From: JBAZWE01 sp041658605
GTDB lineage: Bacteria > Actinomycetota > Thermoleophilia > BMS3ABIN01
Reading direction: 5' to 3'
Length of the DNA: 64,000 bases
NCBI GenBank assembly: GCA_041658605.1
Contig: JBAZZU010000001.1
Location: 62,001-126,000, forward strand
Shown here: in pieces, positions 25,904-34,992 of the stretch
How positions within the stretch are numbered: position 1 is the first letter of the stretch
Layout of the letters: each line of letters opens with the position of its first letter
Notes under the pieces: generated by a model
What the model saw: only the letters and a program-made list of their open reading frames with translations
Databases searched by the model: none
What the model was told of the DNA's origin: nothing
Program-made: the position numbers and the translations under genes

Positions 25904-27061
25904 CTACTTTTCCTCCATCATCTTGTCGTAATGCGCCACACTGCCACGGCCGGAAGCCTTTGCGGCATACAGGGCATTGTCCGCTCTTTGCAACAGAGAA
26001 TCCATGCCGGTGCCGTTCCGTGAACAGGAGGCCAGACCGATTGAAACGCTGGTCATCTCCCGGCCGCCGGTCTCGCGATTGATGTCGCGTGCATGGTCGA
26101 CGATCCTGTGCGCCAGCGAATCGGCCTCCCGGCTGGATCTGATGCCGGGGAGGATCAGGAAGAACTCATCCCCTCCATATCTCACCGCGATGTCGGTAGC
26201 GCGCTTTTCGCTGACCAGGATCTCCGCGATATGCCTGAGCGCACGATCTCCGGCGGGGTGCCCTTCGGTGTCGTTGAGGAGCTTGAGGTCGTCGACATCC
26301 AGCATCATTACCACAAACGGAACCTGGTACCGCCGGTTCATCTCGATATTGCTGGCCAGTTGTTCCTTGAAATAACGCACGTTATAAAGACCTGTAAGGG
26401 GATCGGTGTTAGCCTGCTCCCTTAAATGCCGGGAGTGGACCTCCGTGAAGGATCCGAGTTCCTCCTTGAGCATCTCGGCCACGACCAGATCCAGACGCTG
26501 ATAAGTGAGCAGCGATTCGAGGTCGGACTTGCGCAGACCTTGTGCTGCGGCCTGCAGCATCAAACGCTTGAGGGCGGCGTTGTCGTCGATGATTTCAGCT
26601 ACCGTTGACCGATCGGTACGCAGGCTCGCCATGTGCAGGGCAAGCTCACGCAGTTCGGATATGTGTTCGTCGATGGGATGAGCCATGCCATCGGCCACTT
26701 TATCGATCATTCGAGGCACTGCGACAATCATTTCCTGCGTCGGAAATCTTTTGAGTGCATCGAGGTCCATGACATCGATCAGCGACTTGAGCCATTCCCG
26801 GGTTATGAAATCGACCTGCTTTTTCAGGGAAACACTTGCCTTTTCAGCTACCGCTGGGGATATGTAGTTCTCCGGGGTATCAATATTTCCAAGTCTCAAA
26901 TTATAGCGTTCCTCCCGAGTTTCCGTAATAAGGCAAGCCCTGATTGAAATGCATGCATGATGAACCTGTCTTTTTCGAGGGTGTTCCGAAGCGAGGATAC
27001 AACCATTACACACAGGATTTTTCCAAGTAATCAGTTTACAGGCGTAAACCCTTTTTTTCAA
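25904..27061 (-). CDS. GGDEF diguanylate cyclase with N-terminal helical sensor domain
   Basis: Open for 385 codons. The C-terminal 165 residues form a GGDEF domain with the intact active site RYGGDEFFLILPG, and RATD five residues before it, matching the RxxD inhibitory site, so it should make c-di-GMP and be feedback inhibited. Residues about 65-200 are all-helical and resemble the RsbRD N-terminal type sensor. No membrane segment. The first 54 residues look unrelated to the rest; a TTG at 26899 (LRLGNIDTPENY) with GGGAGG upstream is a likely true start. The HD-GYP protein at 46883 could break down the product. Confidence 0.85.
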   Translation of the reverse strand: MKKRVYACKLITWKNPVCNGCILASEHPRKRQVHHACISIRACLITETREERYNLRLGNIDTPENYISPAVAEKASVSLKKQVDFITREWLKSLIDVMDLDALKRFPTQEMIVAVPRMIDKVADGMAHPIDEHISELRELALHMASLRTDRSTVAEIIDDNAALKRLMLQAAAQGLRKSDLESLLTYQRLDLVVAEMLKEELGSFTEVHSRHLREQANTDPLTGLYNVRYFKEQLASNIEMNRRYQVPFVVMMLDVDDLKLLNDTEGHPAGDRALRHIAEILVSEKRATDIAVRYGGDEFFLILPGIRSSREADSLAHRIVDHARDINRETGGREMTSVSIGLASCSRNGTGMDSLLQRADNALYAAKASGRGSVAHYDKMMEEK

Positions 27062-27244
27062 TCAAGTTATAATTTTGGTGACTGGCAGCAAGTTGCGCCT
27101 GTTGTGTCCTTAAGTTTCTGTTTGGAAAAAAACGTCACGGGCATAAAGCCTTAATGAAGGGCTTCATATATCGCCATATGAGATGCCTTAAATATTAGGT
27201 TCGCAGATGCTTCGAATCCTCTGAATACCAGCAGCGTCTAAAAT

Positions 27245-27273
27245 TTGACAATGTACCGCTTAGATTTTATTAT
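27245..27273 (+). promoter_or_regulatory. Promoter of the dnaK operon
   Basis: A consensus -35 TTGACA (27245-27250), 17-base spacer and TATTAT -10 (27268-27273, 5/6 match). The dnaK ATG follows at 27309 behind AAGGAGG. No full HAIR (CTTGAGT-N7-ACTCAAG) or CIRCE element is seen around it; the only related sequence is a half-site-like ATTCAAG at 27292-27298. Confidence 0.85.
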
Positions 27274-27308
27274 GTTTATGCGCTTAATAGCATTCAAGGA
27301 GGAAACAA

Positions 27309-29213
27309 ATGGGTAAAGTTATAGGAATCGATCTTGGAACCACCAATTCTTGCGTCGCCGTCCTCGAGGGTGGCGAACCGACCGTTATCCCGAATTCAGA
27401 AGGTGGAAGGACAACGCCGTCCGTAGTGGCCTTCACAAAGGATGGGGAGAGGCTGGTCGGAACGGTCGCCAAGCGGCAATCGGTGACGAATCCCGAGAAT
27501 ACCGTCAGTTCGATCAAACGTTTCATGGGCCGCAAGGAATCCAACGTCCGGGACGAGGAAAAGACCGTCTCGTACAAGGTCAAGAGTGACAAAAGCGGTG
27601 ACGTGATAATCGATGCCGGCGGCAAGACATGGAAGCCGCAGGAGATCTCGGCAATGATACTGCAGAAGCTCAAACGCGACGCTGAAGACTATCTCGGCGA
27701 AAAGGTGACCGAAGCGGTCATTACCGTGCCCGCTTACTTCGAGGACTCTCAGCGGCAGGCCACAAAGGATGCCGGAAAGATCGCCGGACTCGAGGTAAAA
27801 AGAATCATCAATGAGCCTACTGCTGCTTCCCTCGCTTATGGGCTCGACAAGGAACATGACCAGACCATCCTCGTATTCGACCTGGGCGGCGGCACCTTCG
27901 ACGTTTCGGTTCTGGAACTTGGAGAGGGTGTCTTTGAGGTCAAGGCGACCAGCGGTAACAACCATCTCGGAGGCGACGACTTCGACAAGCGCGTGGTCGA
28001 CTGGATGGCTGACGAGTACAAGAAAGAACAGGGTATCGACCTGCGCGATGACAAGATGGCAGTCCAGCGTCTTGTGGAAGCTGCGGAAAAGGCAAAAATC
28101 GAGCTGTCCAGCGCCATGACAACGGATGTCAACCTCCCCTTCATCACGGCTGACGCCAGTGGACCGAAGCATCTTACGATGACTTTATCCCGGTCGAAGC
28201 TCAATGAACTTACGGCGGACCTGATCGATAAGACCGTCGGACCGATGAAACAGGCCATCAAGGACGCCGGCATCAGCTCTGGTGACATCGACCAGGTGAT
28301 ACTCGTCGGCGGCATGACGCGTATGCCCGCGGTCCAGGAACAGGTTCAGAAAGTAACCGGCAAGGAGCCCCATAAGGGCGTCAATCCTGATGAAGTTGTA
28401 GCGGTAGGCGCGGCGATCCAGGGTGGCGTCCTCGCCGGAGAGGTCAAGGATGTACTGCTTCTTGACGTAACCCCCCTCTCTCTCGGAATCGAGACCAAGG
28501 GCGGCGTTTTCACAAAACTGATCGAGCGCAACACGACCATCCCGACCAAGAAGAGCGAAACATTCTCGACCGCTGATGACAATCAGACAAGCGTTGAGAT
28601 CCATGTCCTTCAGGGCGAGCGCGAGATGGCCTCCTATAACAAGACGCTGGGCAAGTTTCAGCTGCTGGGAATACCGCCGGCGATGCGCGGCATCCCCCAG
28701 ATCGAGGTCGCTTTCGATATCGACGCAAACGGCATCGTCCACGTATCAGCCAAAGACCTGGGGACCGGACAGGAGCAGAAGATCCAGATAACAGGATCGA
28801 CCGGCCTCAAGGACGATGATATCAACCAGATGATCAAGGACGCCGAGGCGCATGCTGAAGACGACCATCGTCAGCGCGAGCTTGTCGAGGCGAAAAACAA
28901 TGGCGAGAACCTGGTCTACTCGACTGAAAAATCCATCAAGGAGATGGGTGACAAGGTGGACGAGGAAACAAAGGGCAATATCGAAAGCGCCATCAGCGAT
29001 CTGAAGAAGTCACTTGAGACCGACGACACCGCTGACATCAAGGCAAAGACTGAGTCCCTGCTCACCGCTTCACACAAGCTGGCCGAGGCAGTCTATCAGC
29101 AGGCCCAGTCCTCCAGCGGCGCCGGTGAATCTGGCGCGCCTGAGTCGGACGAAGACGAAGTCGTCGAAGACGCCGACTACGAGATCATCGATGAAGAAGA
29201 CAAGAAGAAATAG
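27309..29213 (+). CDS. dnaK: Molecular chaperone DnaK (Hsp70)
   Basis: A 634-residue Hsp70. The ATPase domain begins IGIDLGTTNSCVAVLEGG and has the phosphate-2 loop 'VFDLGGGTFDVSVLELG' near residue 190 and 'VILVGGMTRMPAVQEQV' near residue 328. The substrate-binding domain includes 'LLLDVTPLSLGIETKGGVFT' and a C-terminal lid, ending in an acidic tail (ESDEDEVVEDADYEIIDEED) typical of DnaK. The binding site AAGGAGG is 6 bases from the ATG. First gene of dnaK-grpE-dnaJ-hspR, an actinobacterial arrangement. Confidence 0.98.
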   Translation: MGKVIGIDLGTTNSCVAVLEGGEPTVIPNSEGGRTTPSVVAFTKDGERLVGTVAKRQSVTNPENTVSSIKRFMGRKESNVRDEEKTVSYKVKSDKSGDVIIDAGGKTWKPQEISAMILQKLKRDAEDYLGEKVTEAVITVPAYFEDSQRQATKDAGKIAGLEVKRIINEPTAASLAYGLDKEHDQTILVFDLGGGTFDVSVLELGEGVFEVKATSGNNHLGGDDFDKRVVDWMADEYKKEQGIDLRDDKMAVQRLVEAAEKAKIELSSAMTTDVNLPFITADASGPKHLTMTLSRSKLNELTADLIDKTVGPMKQAIKDAGISSGDIDQVILVGGMTRMPAVQEQVQKVTGKEPHKGVNPDEVVAVGAAIQGGVLAGEVKDVLLLDVTPLSLGIETKGGVFTKLIERNTTIPTKKSETFSTADDNQTSVEIHVLQGEREMASYNKTLGKFQLLGIPPAMRGIPQIEVAFDIDANGIVHVSAKDLGTGQEQKIQITGSTGLKDDDINQMIKDAEAHAEDDHRQRELVEAKNNGENLVYSTEKSIKEMGDKVDEETKGNIESAISDLKKSLETDDTADIKAKTESLLTASHKLAEAVYQQAQSSSGAGESGAPESDEDEVVEDADYEIIDEEDKKK

Positions 29214-29234
29214 GTCTCTGGAGGACCTTCGAAT

Positions 29235-29861
29235 ATGACAGAAGACCACAAAAAAGCAAAAGCCGCGGAACAGCAGGAGCATGATTCCGCGGCGCCGGAA
29301 AAAGTCGGACATGTGAAAAGCAAACATGATGACATCAAACATTCAAAGGCAAATCCAGAAGGATCGACAGCTGAAATATCCGCTGAAATGCTTGAAGAAG
29401 TAGTGCGCGAGCGGGATGAGTACCTGGACTCGCTCCAGCGCCTGCAGGCCGAATTCGCGAATTTCCGCAAGCGCGTGCTGCGTGAGGGCGAACAACATTC
29501 GCAACAGGCCTCTATCAGGGTCATCGAGGAACTTCTGCCGGTGCTGGACAACTTCGAGCGTGCGATGAAAGCTGCTGCCGAACACGACGAAAAACTGCTT
29601 GAAGGTGGCGTCGAACTGGTTTACAACCAGTTGCGCGACATACTCACCCGGCGCGGGCTTTGCGAAATAGAAGCTGAAGGAACCGCCTTCGATCCCAACC
29701 AGCACGAAGCGGTCATGTGCAAGCCGTCTGATAGACACGAGGAAGGTACCGTCACGGATGTTCTGGAAAAGGGTTACCAGGTCAATGAAAAAGTCGTCCG
29801 CCCCGCGAAAGTGATCGTATCCGCCAGCCCCGAAGAGGACAGCGGACCGAATTCCACGTGA
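29235..29861 (+). CDS. grpE: Nucleotide exchange factor GrpE
   Basis: A 208-residue GrpE, the ADP/ATP exchange factor for DnaK. A charged disordered N-terminus (about 1-50) precedes the long dimerisation helix (EMLEEVVRERDEYLDSLQRL) with 'QAEFANFRKRVLREGEQ', and the C-terminal beta wing has 'EGTAFDPNQHEAVMCKPSD' and 'VLEKGYQVNEKVVRPAKVIV', the family signature. It begins 21 bases after dnaK behind GGAGG and its stop abuts dnaJ. Confidence 0.96.
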   Translation: MTEDHKKAKAAEQQEHDSAAPEKVGHVKSKHDDIKHSKANPEGSTAEISAEMLEEVVRERDEYLDSLQRLQAEFANFRKRVLREGEQHSQQASIRVIEELLPVLDNFERAMKAAAEHDEKLLEGGVELVYNQLRDILTRRGLCEIEAEGTAFDPNQHEAVMCKPSDRHEEGTVTDVLEKGYQVNEKVVRPAKVIVSASPEEDSGPNST

Positions 29862-29867
29862 TGAGCG

Positions 29868-30977
29868 TTGGAGGATCTCTATAAAATAATCGGCGTTGAC
29901 AAGGGCGCGTCCCAGGCGGATATCAAGAAAGCGTATCGCAAGCTGGCGCGCAAGTACCATCCGGATGCCAATCCGGACGACAAGAGCGCCGAGTCGAAGT
30001 TCAAAGAGATTTCAGCTGCTTACGATGTGCTTTCAGACCCCGGTAAGCGCAAGCAATATGATGCGGGCCCGGCATTCTATGGTTCCGGGGGACCCGGCGC
30101 CGGCCAGGGTTTCGATCCTTCGATGTTCAGGGACATCTTTCGCGGCGCCCAGGGAGCGGGAGGCCAGGGCAGAGCCGGGGCGGGCGGGTTCTCCAGCATA
30201 TTCGACATGTTCGGCGGTGGTGGTGGAGGTGCAGCTCCCGAACGTGGCTCAGACCTGACCTACATCCTCAACCTTTCCTTCGACGACGCCCTCAAAGGTT
30301 TCACCACAAAGATCGCTGTGGATAAAAATATCCAGTGCTCTGCCTGTCATGGCGTCGGCGCGGAACCGGGAACATCTCCGGTCACCTGCCCGGATTGCGG
30401 TGGCCGCGGCGTCATCGCCCAAAACCAGGGATTTTTTGCTCTGAGTCAGCCATGCATGCGCTGCCACGGACGTGGTTCTATCATCGAGAAACCATGCCAT
30501 CGATGCTCAGGAACCGGAATGGTCCGCGCAACCAAGAAATATACCGTCAAGATACCGGCTGGCATGAGATCCGGCAGCAAGATACGTCTCAAGGGAAAGG
30601 GCCAGCCGTCGGCTCAGGGCGGGCATCCGGGCGACCTGTATGTCAAGGTCGAAGTCGCACCAAGCCAGATGTTCCACCGGCGTGGTGACGACCTGATAAT
30701 CACTCTGCCGGTATCATTCCCTGAAGCTGCGCTGGGCGCCAGGGTCGAAGTTCCGACCACGAACGGAAATATATCGCTGAAGATCCCTGAAGGCACCCAG
30801 AACGGCAGGATGCTGCGGGTCAAGGATAAGGGAGCTCCACGCCTGAAAGAAGGCGGAAATGGCGACCTGCTGGTCAAGGTAAAGCTTGTGGTACCCACCG
30901 ACCTCACAAAGGCCCAGAAGGAAGCTATTGAGAACTACGCAAAGTTAAGCACCAGTAACCCACGCGAGGAATCATGA
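29868..30977 (+). CDS. dnaJ: Co-chaperone DnaJ (type I, with zinc fingers)
   Basis: A 369-residue type I DnaJ. The J domain (about 1-65) has the HPD motif in ARKYHPDANPDDKS; the Gly/Phe-rich linker follows (about 70-125); the zinc region has all four CXXCXGXG-type repeats (CSACHGVG, CPDCGGRG, CMRCHGRG, CHRCSGTG); then two beta-barrel domains. The only in-frame start after a stop at 29862-29864 is TTG 29868, with no recognisable binding site, so translation probably depends on coupling to grpE, whose stop lies 6 bases before. It stimulates DnaK ATPase and delivers substrates. Confidence 0.95.
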   Translation: MEDLYKIIGVDKGASQADIKKAYRKLARKYHPDANPDDKSAESKFKEISAAYDVLSDPGKRKQYDAGPAFYGSGGPGAGQGFDPSMFRDIFRGAQGAGGQGRAGAGGFSSIFDMFGGGGGGAAPERGSDLTYILNLSFDDALKGFTTKIAVDKNIQCSACHGVGAEPGTSPVTCPDCGGRGVIAQNQGFFALSQPCMRCHGRGSIIEKPCHRCSGTGMVRATKKYTVKIPAGMRSGSKIRLKGKGQPSAQGGHPGDLYVKVEVAPSQMFHRRGDDLIITLPVSFPEAALGARVEVPTTNGNISLKIPEGTQNGRMLRVKDKGAPRLKEGGNGDLLVKVKLVVPTDLTKAQKEAIENYAKLSTSNPREES

Positions 30978-31004
30978 GAATCATGGCCGAAGGCGTCGAA
31001 CGTA

Positions 31005-31424
31005 ATGGCTGACATGAAGAACAAACAGAATACTACGGCGCTCTTCATGATATCAGTGGCCGCAGAACTGGCCGGCATGCACCCCCAGACGCTCCGCATC
31101 TACGAACAGAAAGGGCTCATAAGCCCGGCCCGTACCCCCAAGAACACGCGCCTTTATTCAGAAGAGGACATCCGGCGCCTGAGATATATCCAGCGCCTGA
31201 CGACTGAACTGGGGATGAATCTCGCGGGTGTGGAGAAAGTCATCGAACTCGAGCAGCATATCGAGGACCTGCATTCCAGAATAGATGAGCTGCGCAGCGA
31301 AGTGGTAACCACTACCGAGAGGCTGAAACAGGAAGTCCAGGCGGTTCACAAGAGTTACCGCCGCGAACTCGTCCCGCTTTCGAAGACCGAGATCATAATC
31401 ACCAGCAGGAAGCACAGGCGGTAG
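31005..31424 (+). CDS. hspR: Heat-shock repressor HspR (MerR family)
   Basis: A 139-residue MerR-type regulator that in actinobacteria represses the dnaK operon with DnaK as co-repressor. The winged helix (about 10-80) shows 'LFMISVAAELAGMHPQTLRI', 'YEQKGLISPARTPKNTRLYS' and 'LTTELGMNLAGVEKVIELE'; a coiled coil follows (about 85-115). It is the last gene of the operon, 27 bases past the dnaJ stop. Because no HAIR box is evident upstream of dnaK, its operator here may be divergent or elsewhere. Confidence 0.93.
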   Translation: MADMKNKQNTTALFMISVAAELAGMHPQTLRIYEQKGLISPARTPKNTRLYSEEDIRRLRYIQRLTTELGMNLAGVEKVIELEQHIEDLHSRIDELRSEVVTTTERLKQEVQAVHKSYRRELVPLSKTEIIITSRKHRR

Positions 31425-31434
31425 AATCTTTGGA

Positions 31435-31511
31435 TGGTCGGGGTGGGCGGATTTGAACCGCCGACCTCACGGTCCCGAACCGTGCGCTCTACCAAGCTGA
31501 GCCACACCCCG
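31435..31511 (-). tRNA. tRNA-Pro(CGG)
   Basis: A 77-base tRNA with encoded CCA. Acceptor CGGGGTG pairs with CACCCCG; the anticodon loop TTCGGGA gives CGG; the T arm reads GGCGGTTCAAATCCGCC. It is convergent with hspR, with 10 bases between. Confidence 0.95.
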
Positions 31512-31636
31512 ATCCGTATAGAAGTTCCTGCGGCTACCGGACAGATGACGGCCCGGGCACCGCTCGATATTGTAGCATGAAAGCGCATCGCATTACGTCT
31601 GGACAGAAACAACGCGCAAGACCACCCTGGAGGCAT

Positions 31637-31671
31637 AAAAAGGGACCCCCACTCTGGAAGGCCCCCTTTTT
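31637..31671 (-). terminator. Intrinsic terminator of pilT
   Basis: AAAAAGGG (31637-31644) pairs with CCCTTTTT (31664-31671); on the minus strand the stem ends in a T-run, 20-55 bases past the pilT stop. Confidence 0.75.
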
Positions 31672-31692
31672 CAAAATATCCTATTCCGTCCC

Positions 31693-32790
31693 TTATGCAA
31701 TTCCACTAATCAAAGAGACGTCATATCCTTCCTGCTGCGCCATCAGTTTGAAATCATGCGGGCTGCTGGCAACCGCGGCCGCATCCTGAAGAGTCACGAG
31801 ACCGTCGCGATACAAAGTCAAAAGCGCCTGGTCGAAAGTCTGCATCCCGTAGTAGTCGCCTTCCTTGATAGCCTCCGAGATCTTGTGGGTCTGTTTTTCA
31901 TCGAGTATCAGGTCCCTGATGCGCTTCGTCATGACCATGAGCTCGATCGCGGGCACACGGCCCTTGCCATCTGCTCTCGGCAACAGCCTCTGTGAGACAA
32001 TGCCACGAAGTGAACCGGCCAGCAGAATCCTCACCTGTTTCTGCTGATGCAACGGGAAGAAGTCGATTATGCGATTGATCGTTTCACTGACATCGATAGT
32101 ATGAAGGGTACTCAGAACCAGATGTCCTGTCTGTGATGCCGTGATCGCTGTACGCACAGTCTCAAGATCGCGCATCTCACCGATGAAGATAACATCCGGA
32201 TCCTGCCTGAGGACATATCGCAGCGCGGTCGAGTAACTCCGGGTATCGATGCCGATCTCACGCTGGTTGATTATCGATTTATTGTCCTTGTGAAGGATTT
32301 CAATCGGGTCCTCAATCGTAACAATATGCCTGCGTACGTTCTGGTTGATACAGTCGATCATCGATGCCAATGTAGTCGTCTTGCCGCTACCGGTTGTGCC
32401 GGTCACCAGGATCATGCCCCGTGGTTCAAGTGATAACTTTTTCAGCAGTGGAGGCAGGTGCAGCTCTTCGAAACTGGGGATTTTTCCCACAACCTGCCGC
32501 ATGGCGATGCTGATGCTGCCGCGCTGTCGAAAGATATTCACGCGGAAACGTCCCACGCCCTCAAGCCCGTAAGCAAAATCTATCTCGTTGTTTTCGGAAA
32601 AAGCGGCGATCTGCTTGTCGTACATGACCGTGGCAGCGTAATCTTTCATCTCTTCAGGCGTGATCACCTGTTCGTCGAGCAGGTAGAGCTCGCCATCAAC
32701 GCGGATGGCGGGCGGGCTGCCTGCCTTCAGATGCAGGTCGGATGCCCCACGCTGCACTACGATCTGCAAAAGTTCATCAACGCTCTTCAT
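31693..32790 (-). CDS. pilT: Type IV pilus retraction ATPase PilT
   Basis: A 365-residue PilT/GspE-family ATPase, which depolymerises pili for twitching motility or DNA uptake. Motifs: N-terminal 'LLQIVVQRGASDLHLKAGSP', Walker A VTGTTGSGKTTTLASM near residue 130, the Asp box 'IVTIEDPIEILHKD', Walker B 'LRQDPDVIFIGEMRDLET' and the His box 'TGHLVLSTLHTIDV'. The PilT-specific C-terminal motif is present in altered form (RIRDLILDEKQTHKI). No other pilus genes are in the window. It is monocistronic with its own terminator. Confidence 0.95.
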   Translation of the reverse strand: MKSVDELLQIVVQRGASDLHLKAGSPPAIRVDGELYLLDEQVITPEEMKDYAATVMYDKQIAAFSENNEIDFAYGLEGVGRFRVNIFRQRGSISIAMRQVVGKIPSFEELHLPPLLKKLSLEPRGMILVTGTTGSGKTTTLASMIDCINQNVRRHIVTIEDPIEILHKDNKSIINQREIGIDTRSYSTALRYVLRQDPDVIFIGEMRDLETVRTAITASQTGHLVLSTLHTIDVSETINRIIDFFPLHQQKQVRILLAGSLRGIVSQRLLPRADGKGRVPAIELMVMTKRIRDLILDEKQTHKISEAIKEGDYYGMQTFDQALLTLYRDGLVTLQDAAAVASSPHDFKLMAQQEGYDVSLISGIA

Positions 32791-32924
32791 GAAATAGCCT
32801 CCCTGTCGAAAATCGACCGGTGTGGGATTGCCCTGTCTTCTATCTGCTTATTCGGAAATCCAAGCGCATTCTTAAGGTATTGGAAGCGCGAAACGTCCTG
32901 TGTTAAGCTGTTTGTCGCTTAGTT

Positions 32925-32998
32925 TGAGGCGTCGTCTAATGGTAGGACAGCGGTCTCTGGAACCGCCGGTGGAGGTTCGAATCCTCCCGCCTCAGCCA
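32925..32998 (+). tRNA. tRNA-Gln(CTG)
   Basis: A 74-base tRNA with encoded CCA. Acceptor TGAGGCG pairs with CGCCTCA; anticodon stem GCGGT/ACCGC with loop CTCTGGA gives CTG; T arm GGAGGTTCGAATCCTCC. Confidence 0.95.
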
Positions 32999-33162
32999 AA
33001 AACCCTCCCATTTGCTTCTCATTCCCTGTTTATTGTTTTTGAATCATCCTTTACTGCCACCCGTGGATTAGCGTGTCTGCAATGCGGGTATATTTGTTCA
33101 CATTCGCCATCTGAGCCAACGACGAAAAAGGAATCCGTGGATAATCTGCAAAAACAAATGCT

Positions 33163-34074
33163 ATGAATGAAGACAGGCCCAACATAATCTGCAACGGACT
33201 GACCAAGTATTATGGGAGCACCCGCGGAATTGAAAACCTCGACCTCGAGGTGGGGCATGGCGAGATTTTTGGCTTCCTTGGGCCGAATGGCGCTGGCAAG
33301 ACTACTACCATACGCATGCTGATGGGCATGCTGAAGCCTACGAAAGGCTCCGCGCATGTGCTGGGCATGGATGCATGGCGTGAATCGACCCCCATCAAGA
33401 TGAACGTAGGCCATATTCCTGGAGACGTGCGCCTGTATGAGAATATGCATGTCCACGATCTTATTGATTATATTGACGATTTCAGGCCGGGACCTGACAC
33501 TTTGAGAGACGAGCTGATTGAGAGACTGAATCTTGATGTAGGCAAAAAGGTCAAGGCTCTTTCCCGGGGAAACCGTCAGAAGGTGGCCATCATACTCGCC
33601 ATGATGTATGACCCGGAGATCCTCATCCTCGATGAGCCGACGCTCGGCCTCGACCCGCTGATGCAACAGGAGTTCTATACGATTCTGGGTGAGTTCAGGG
33701 ACCGCGGCCATACCGTGTTCCTGTCTTCGCACATCCTGTCGGAAGTGGAGCGCTCGTGCGACCGGATAGGCATAGTCAGGGATGGACGCCTGGTCGACGT
33801 CAGGGCTATCGAGGATTTCCGGCAGAACAAGATCCGCCATATGGACGTCGTTTTCGGCGAGCATGTGGAAACCGGCGAGATTGAGACGCTGCCGCAGGTC
33901 GTTTCGGCTGAACGCCTCGACAGCCACATGAGAATCACGGTAAAGGGTGACATAGATGCGCTGATAAAGCTTCTTTCTGCACACAAGGTATTGGACCTGA
34001 CCTTCACCCAGCCAAGTCTTGAAGATTTTTTCCTGAGCTTCTATGGGCAGTCGGGAGATAAAGATGAATCTTAA
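33163..34074 (+). CDS. ABC transporter ATP-binding protein (ABC-2 export type)
   Basis: A 303-residue ATPase of the drug/Na+ efflux subfamily (CcmA/NatA-like). Walker A FLGPNGAGKTTTIRMLMG near residue 40, signature 'KALSRGNRQKVAIILAMM' (LSRGN in place of LSGGQ, usual in this subfamily), Walker B 'ILILDEPTLGLDP' and the H-loop 'TVFLSSHILSEVE'. The C-terminal 85 residues form the accessory domain. No binding site precedes the ATG. It overlaps its permease gene by 11 bases. Confidence 0.93.
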   Translation: MNEDRPNIICNGLTKYYGSTRGIENLDLEVGHGEIFGFLGPNGAGKTTTIRMLMGMLKPTKGSAHVLGMDAWRESTPIKMNVGHIPGDVRLYENMHVHDLIDYIDDFRPGPDTLRDELIERLNLDVGKKVKALSRGNRQKVAIILAMMYDPEILILDEPTLGLDPLMQQEFYTILGEFRDRGHTVFLSSHILSEVERSCDRIGIVRDGRLVDVRAIEDFRQNKIRHMDVVFGEHVETGEIETLPQVVSAERLDSHMRITVKGDIDALIKLLSAHKVLDLTFTQPSLEDFFLSFYGQSGDKDES

Positions 34075-34870
34075 CCTCCTCAGGAGGAGCATCGCGGACA
34101 AACGGCTCTCGATATTGGTCTACGCGATAGGCGTCGCCGCATATGCTGTGATGATTCTTGCGATCTGGCCATCGCTTCGCGAGAACATCAGCGCATTGAA
34201 TGACTTGTGGCAAAGTTATCCGGAAGGCATCAGGAAGGCGTTCGGCGGCGAGAACATGTCGTTCGCCACATTTGACGGCTTTCTCTCCGTGGAGTACTTC
34301 AACCAGATGTGGGTCATCGTGATGACCGCCTTTTCGATAAGCATTGCCACGGGGGCTATCGCTTCAGAGATCGAGAAGGGAACAATGGAGCTGCTGCTGG
34401 CGCAGCCTGTTTCCCGGAGATCCCTGCTTCTGACACGGCACTTATTTTTCGAACTGGGGTTGCTGTTTCTGATTGGAGCAACGCTGATCCCGATAGCCAT
34501 CGGTTCCCCGCTGGTGAGCGGCGACATGAGCCACATGGGCCTGCTCGCATTCGTGGTACCGTCGTTCCTCTTCTTCACGGCGATAGGCTCAGCCACTTTC
34601 TTCTTCTCGGTCCTTTTCAACAGCCGCGGGACGGCGATCTTTGTCTCGCTCGGGATCATAATCATCTCCTACGCGCTGGATATCCTGGCCAAGATAAACG
34701 ATACGATCGGCAACGTGCATTTTCTGTCAATCTTTTATTACTGGGATCCCTATCGCTACCTGCACGATATTGATTTTGCCTGGGGTGATATCGCGGTTCT
34801 GGTGACGATAACCCTGATCAGTACTGCCGCCGCGGTATACCGGTTTGAAAGGCGTGACATCGCTGTGTAA
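34064..34870 (+). CDS. ABC-2 type permease
   Basis: A 268-residue permease with six membrane helices, starting at ATG 34064 (MNLNLLRRSIADKRL) behind GGGAG. The conserved ABC-2 region 'GAIASEIEKGTMELLLAQPV' lies near residue 105 and a second helix hairpin follows. It pairs with the ATPase just upstream, with which it overlaps. The cargo cannot be told; members export antibiotics, lipids or sodium. A tRNA-Glu follows 46 bases later. Confidence 0.9.
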   Translation: MNLNLLRRSIADKRLSILVYAIGVAAYAVMILAIWPSLRENISALNDLWQSYPEGIRKAFGGENMSFATFDGFLSVEYFNQMWVIVMTAFSISIATGAIASEIEKGTMELLLAQPVSRRSLLLTRHLFFELGLLFLIGATLIPIAIGSPLVSGDMSHMGLLAFVVPSFLFFTAIGSATFFFSVLFNSRGTAIFVSLGIIIISYALDILAKINDTIGNVHFLSIFYYWDPYRYLHDIDFAWGDIAVLVTITLISTAAAVYRFERRDIAV

Positions 34871-34916
34871 GATATGCAGGTTGAATCCATCCAGGTTCAA
34901 CTTCGGAATACTTCGT

Positions 34917-34992
34917 GGCGCATTCGTCTAGTGGCCCAGGACGCCGCCCTCTCACGGCGGTAGCAGGGGTTCAAATCCCCTATGCGCTACCA
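34917..34992 (+). tRNA. tRNA-Glu(CTC)
   Basis: A 76-base tRNA with encoded CCA. Acceptor GGCGCAT pairs with ATGCGCT with a G-T at the first position; anticodon stem CCGCC/GGCGG with loop CTCTCAC gives CTC; T arm AGGGGTTCAAATCCCCT. Confidence 0.94.

Noticed and set aside
27396..28172. 258-codon minus-strand frame opposite dnaK
   Set aside because: Known antisense-frame artefact of dnaK genes; composition mirrors the real gene.
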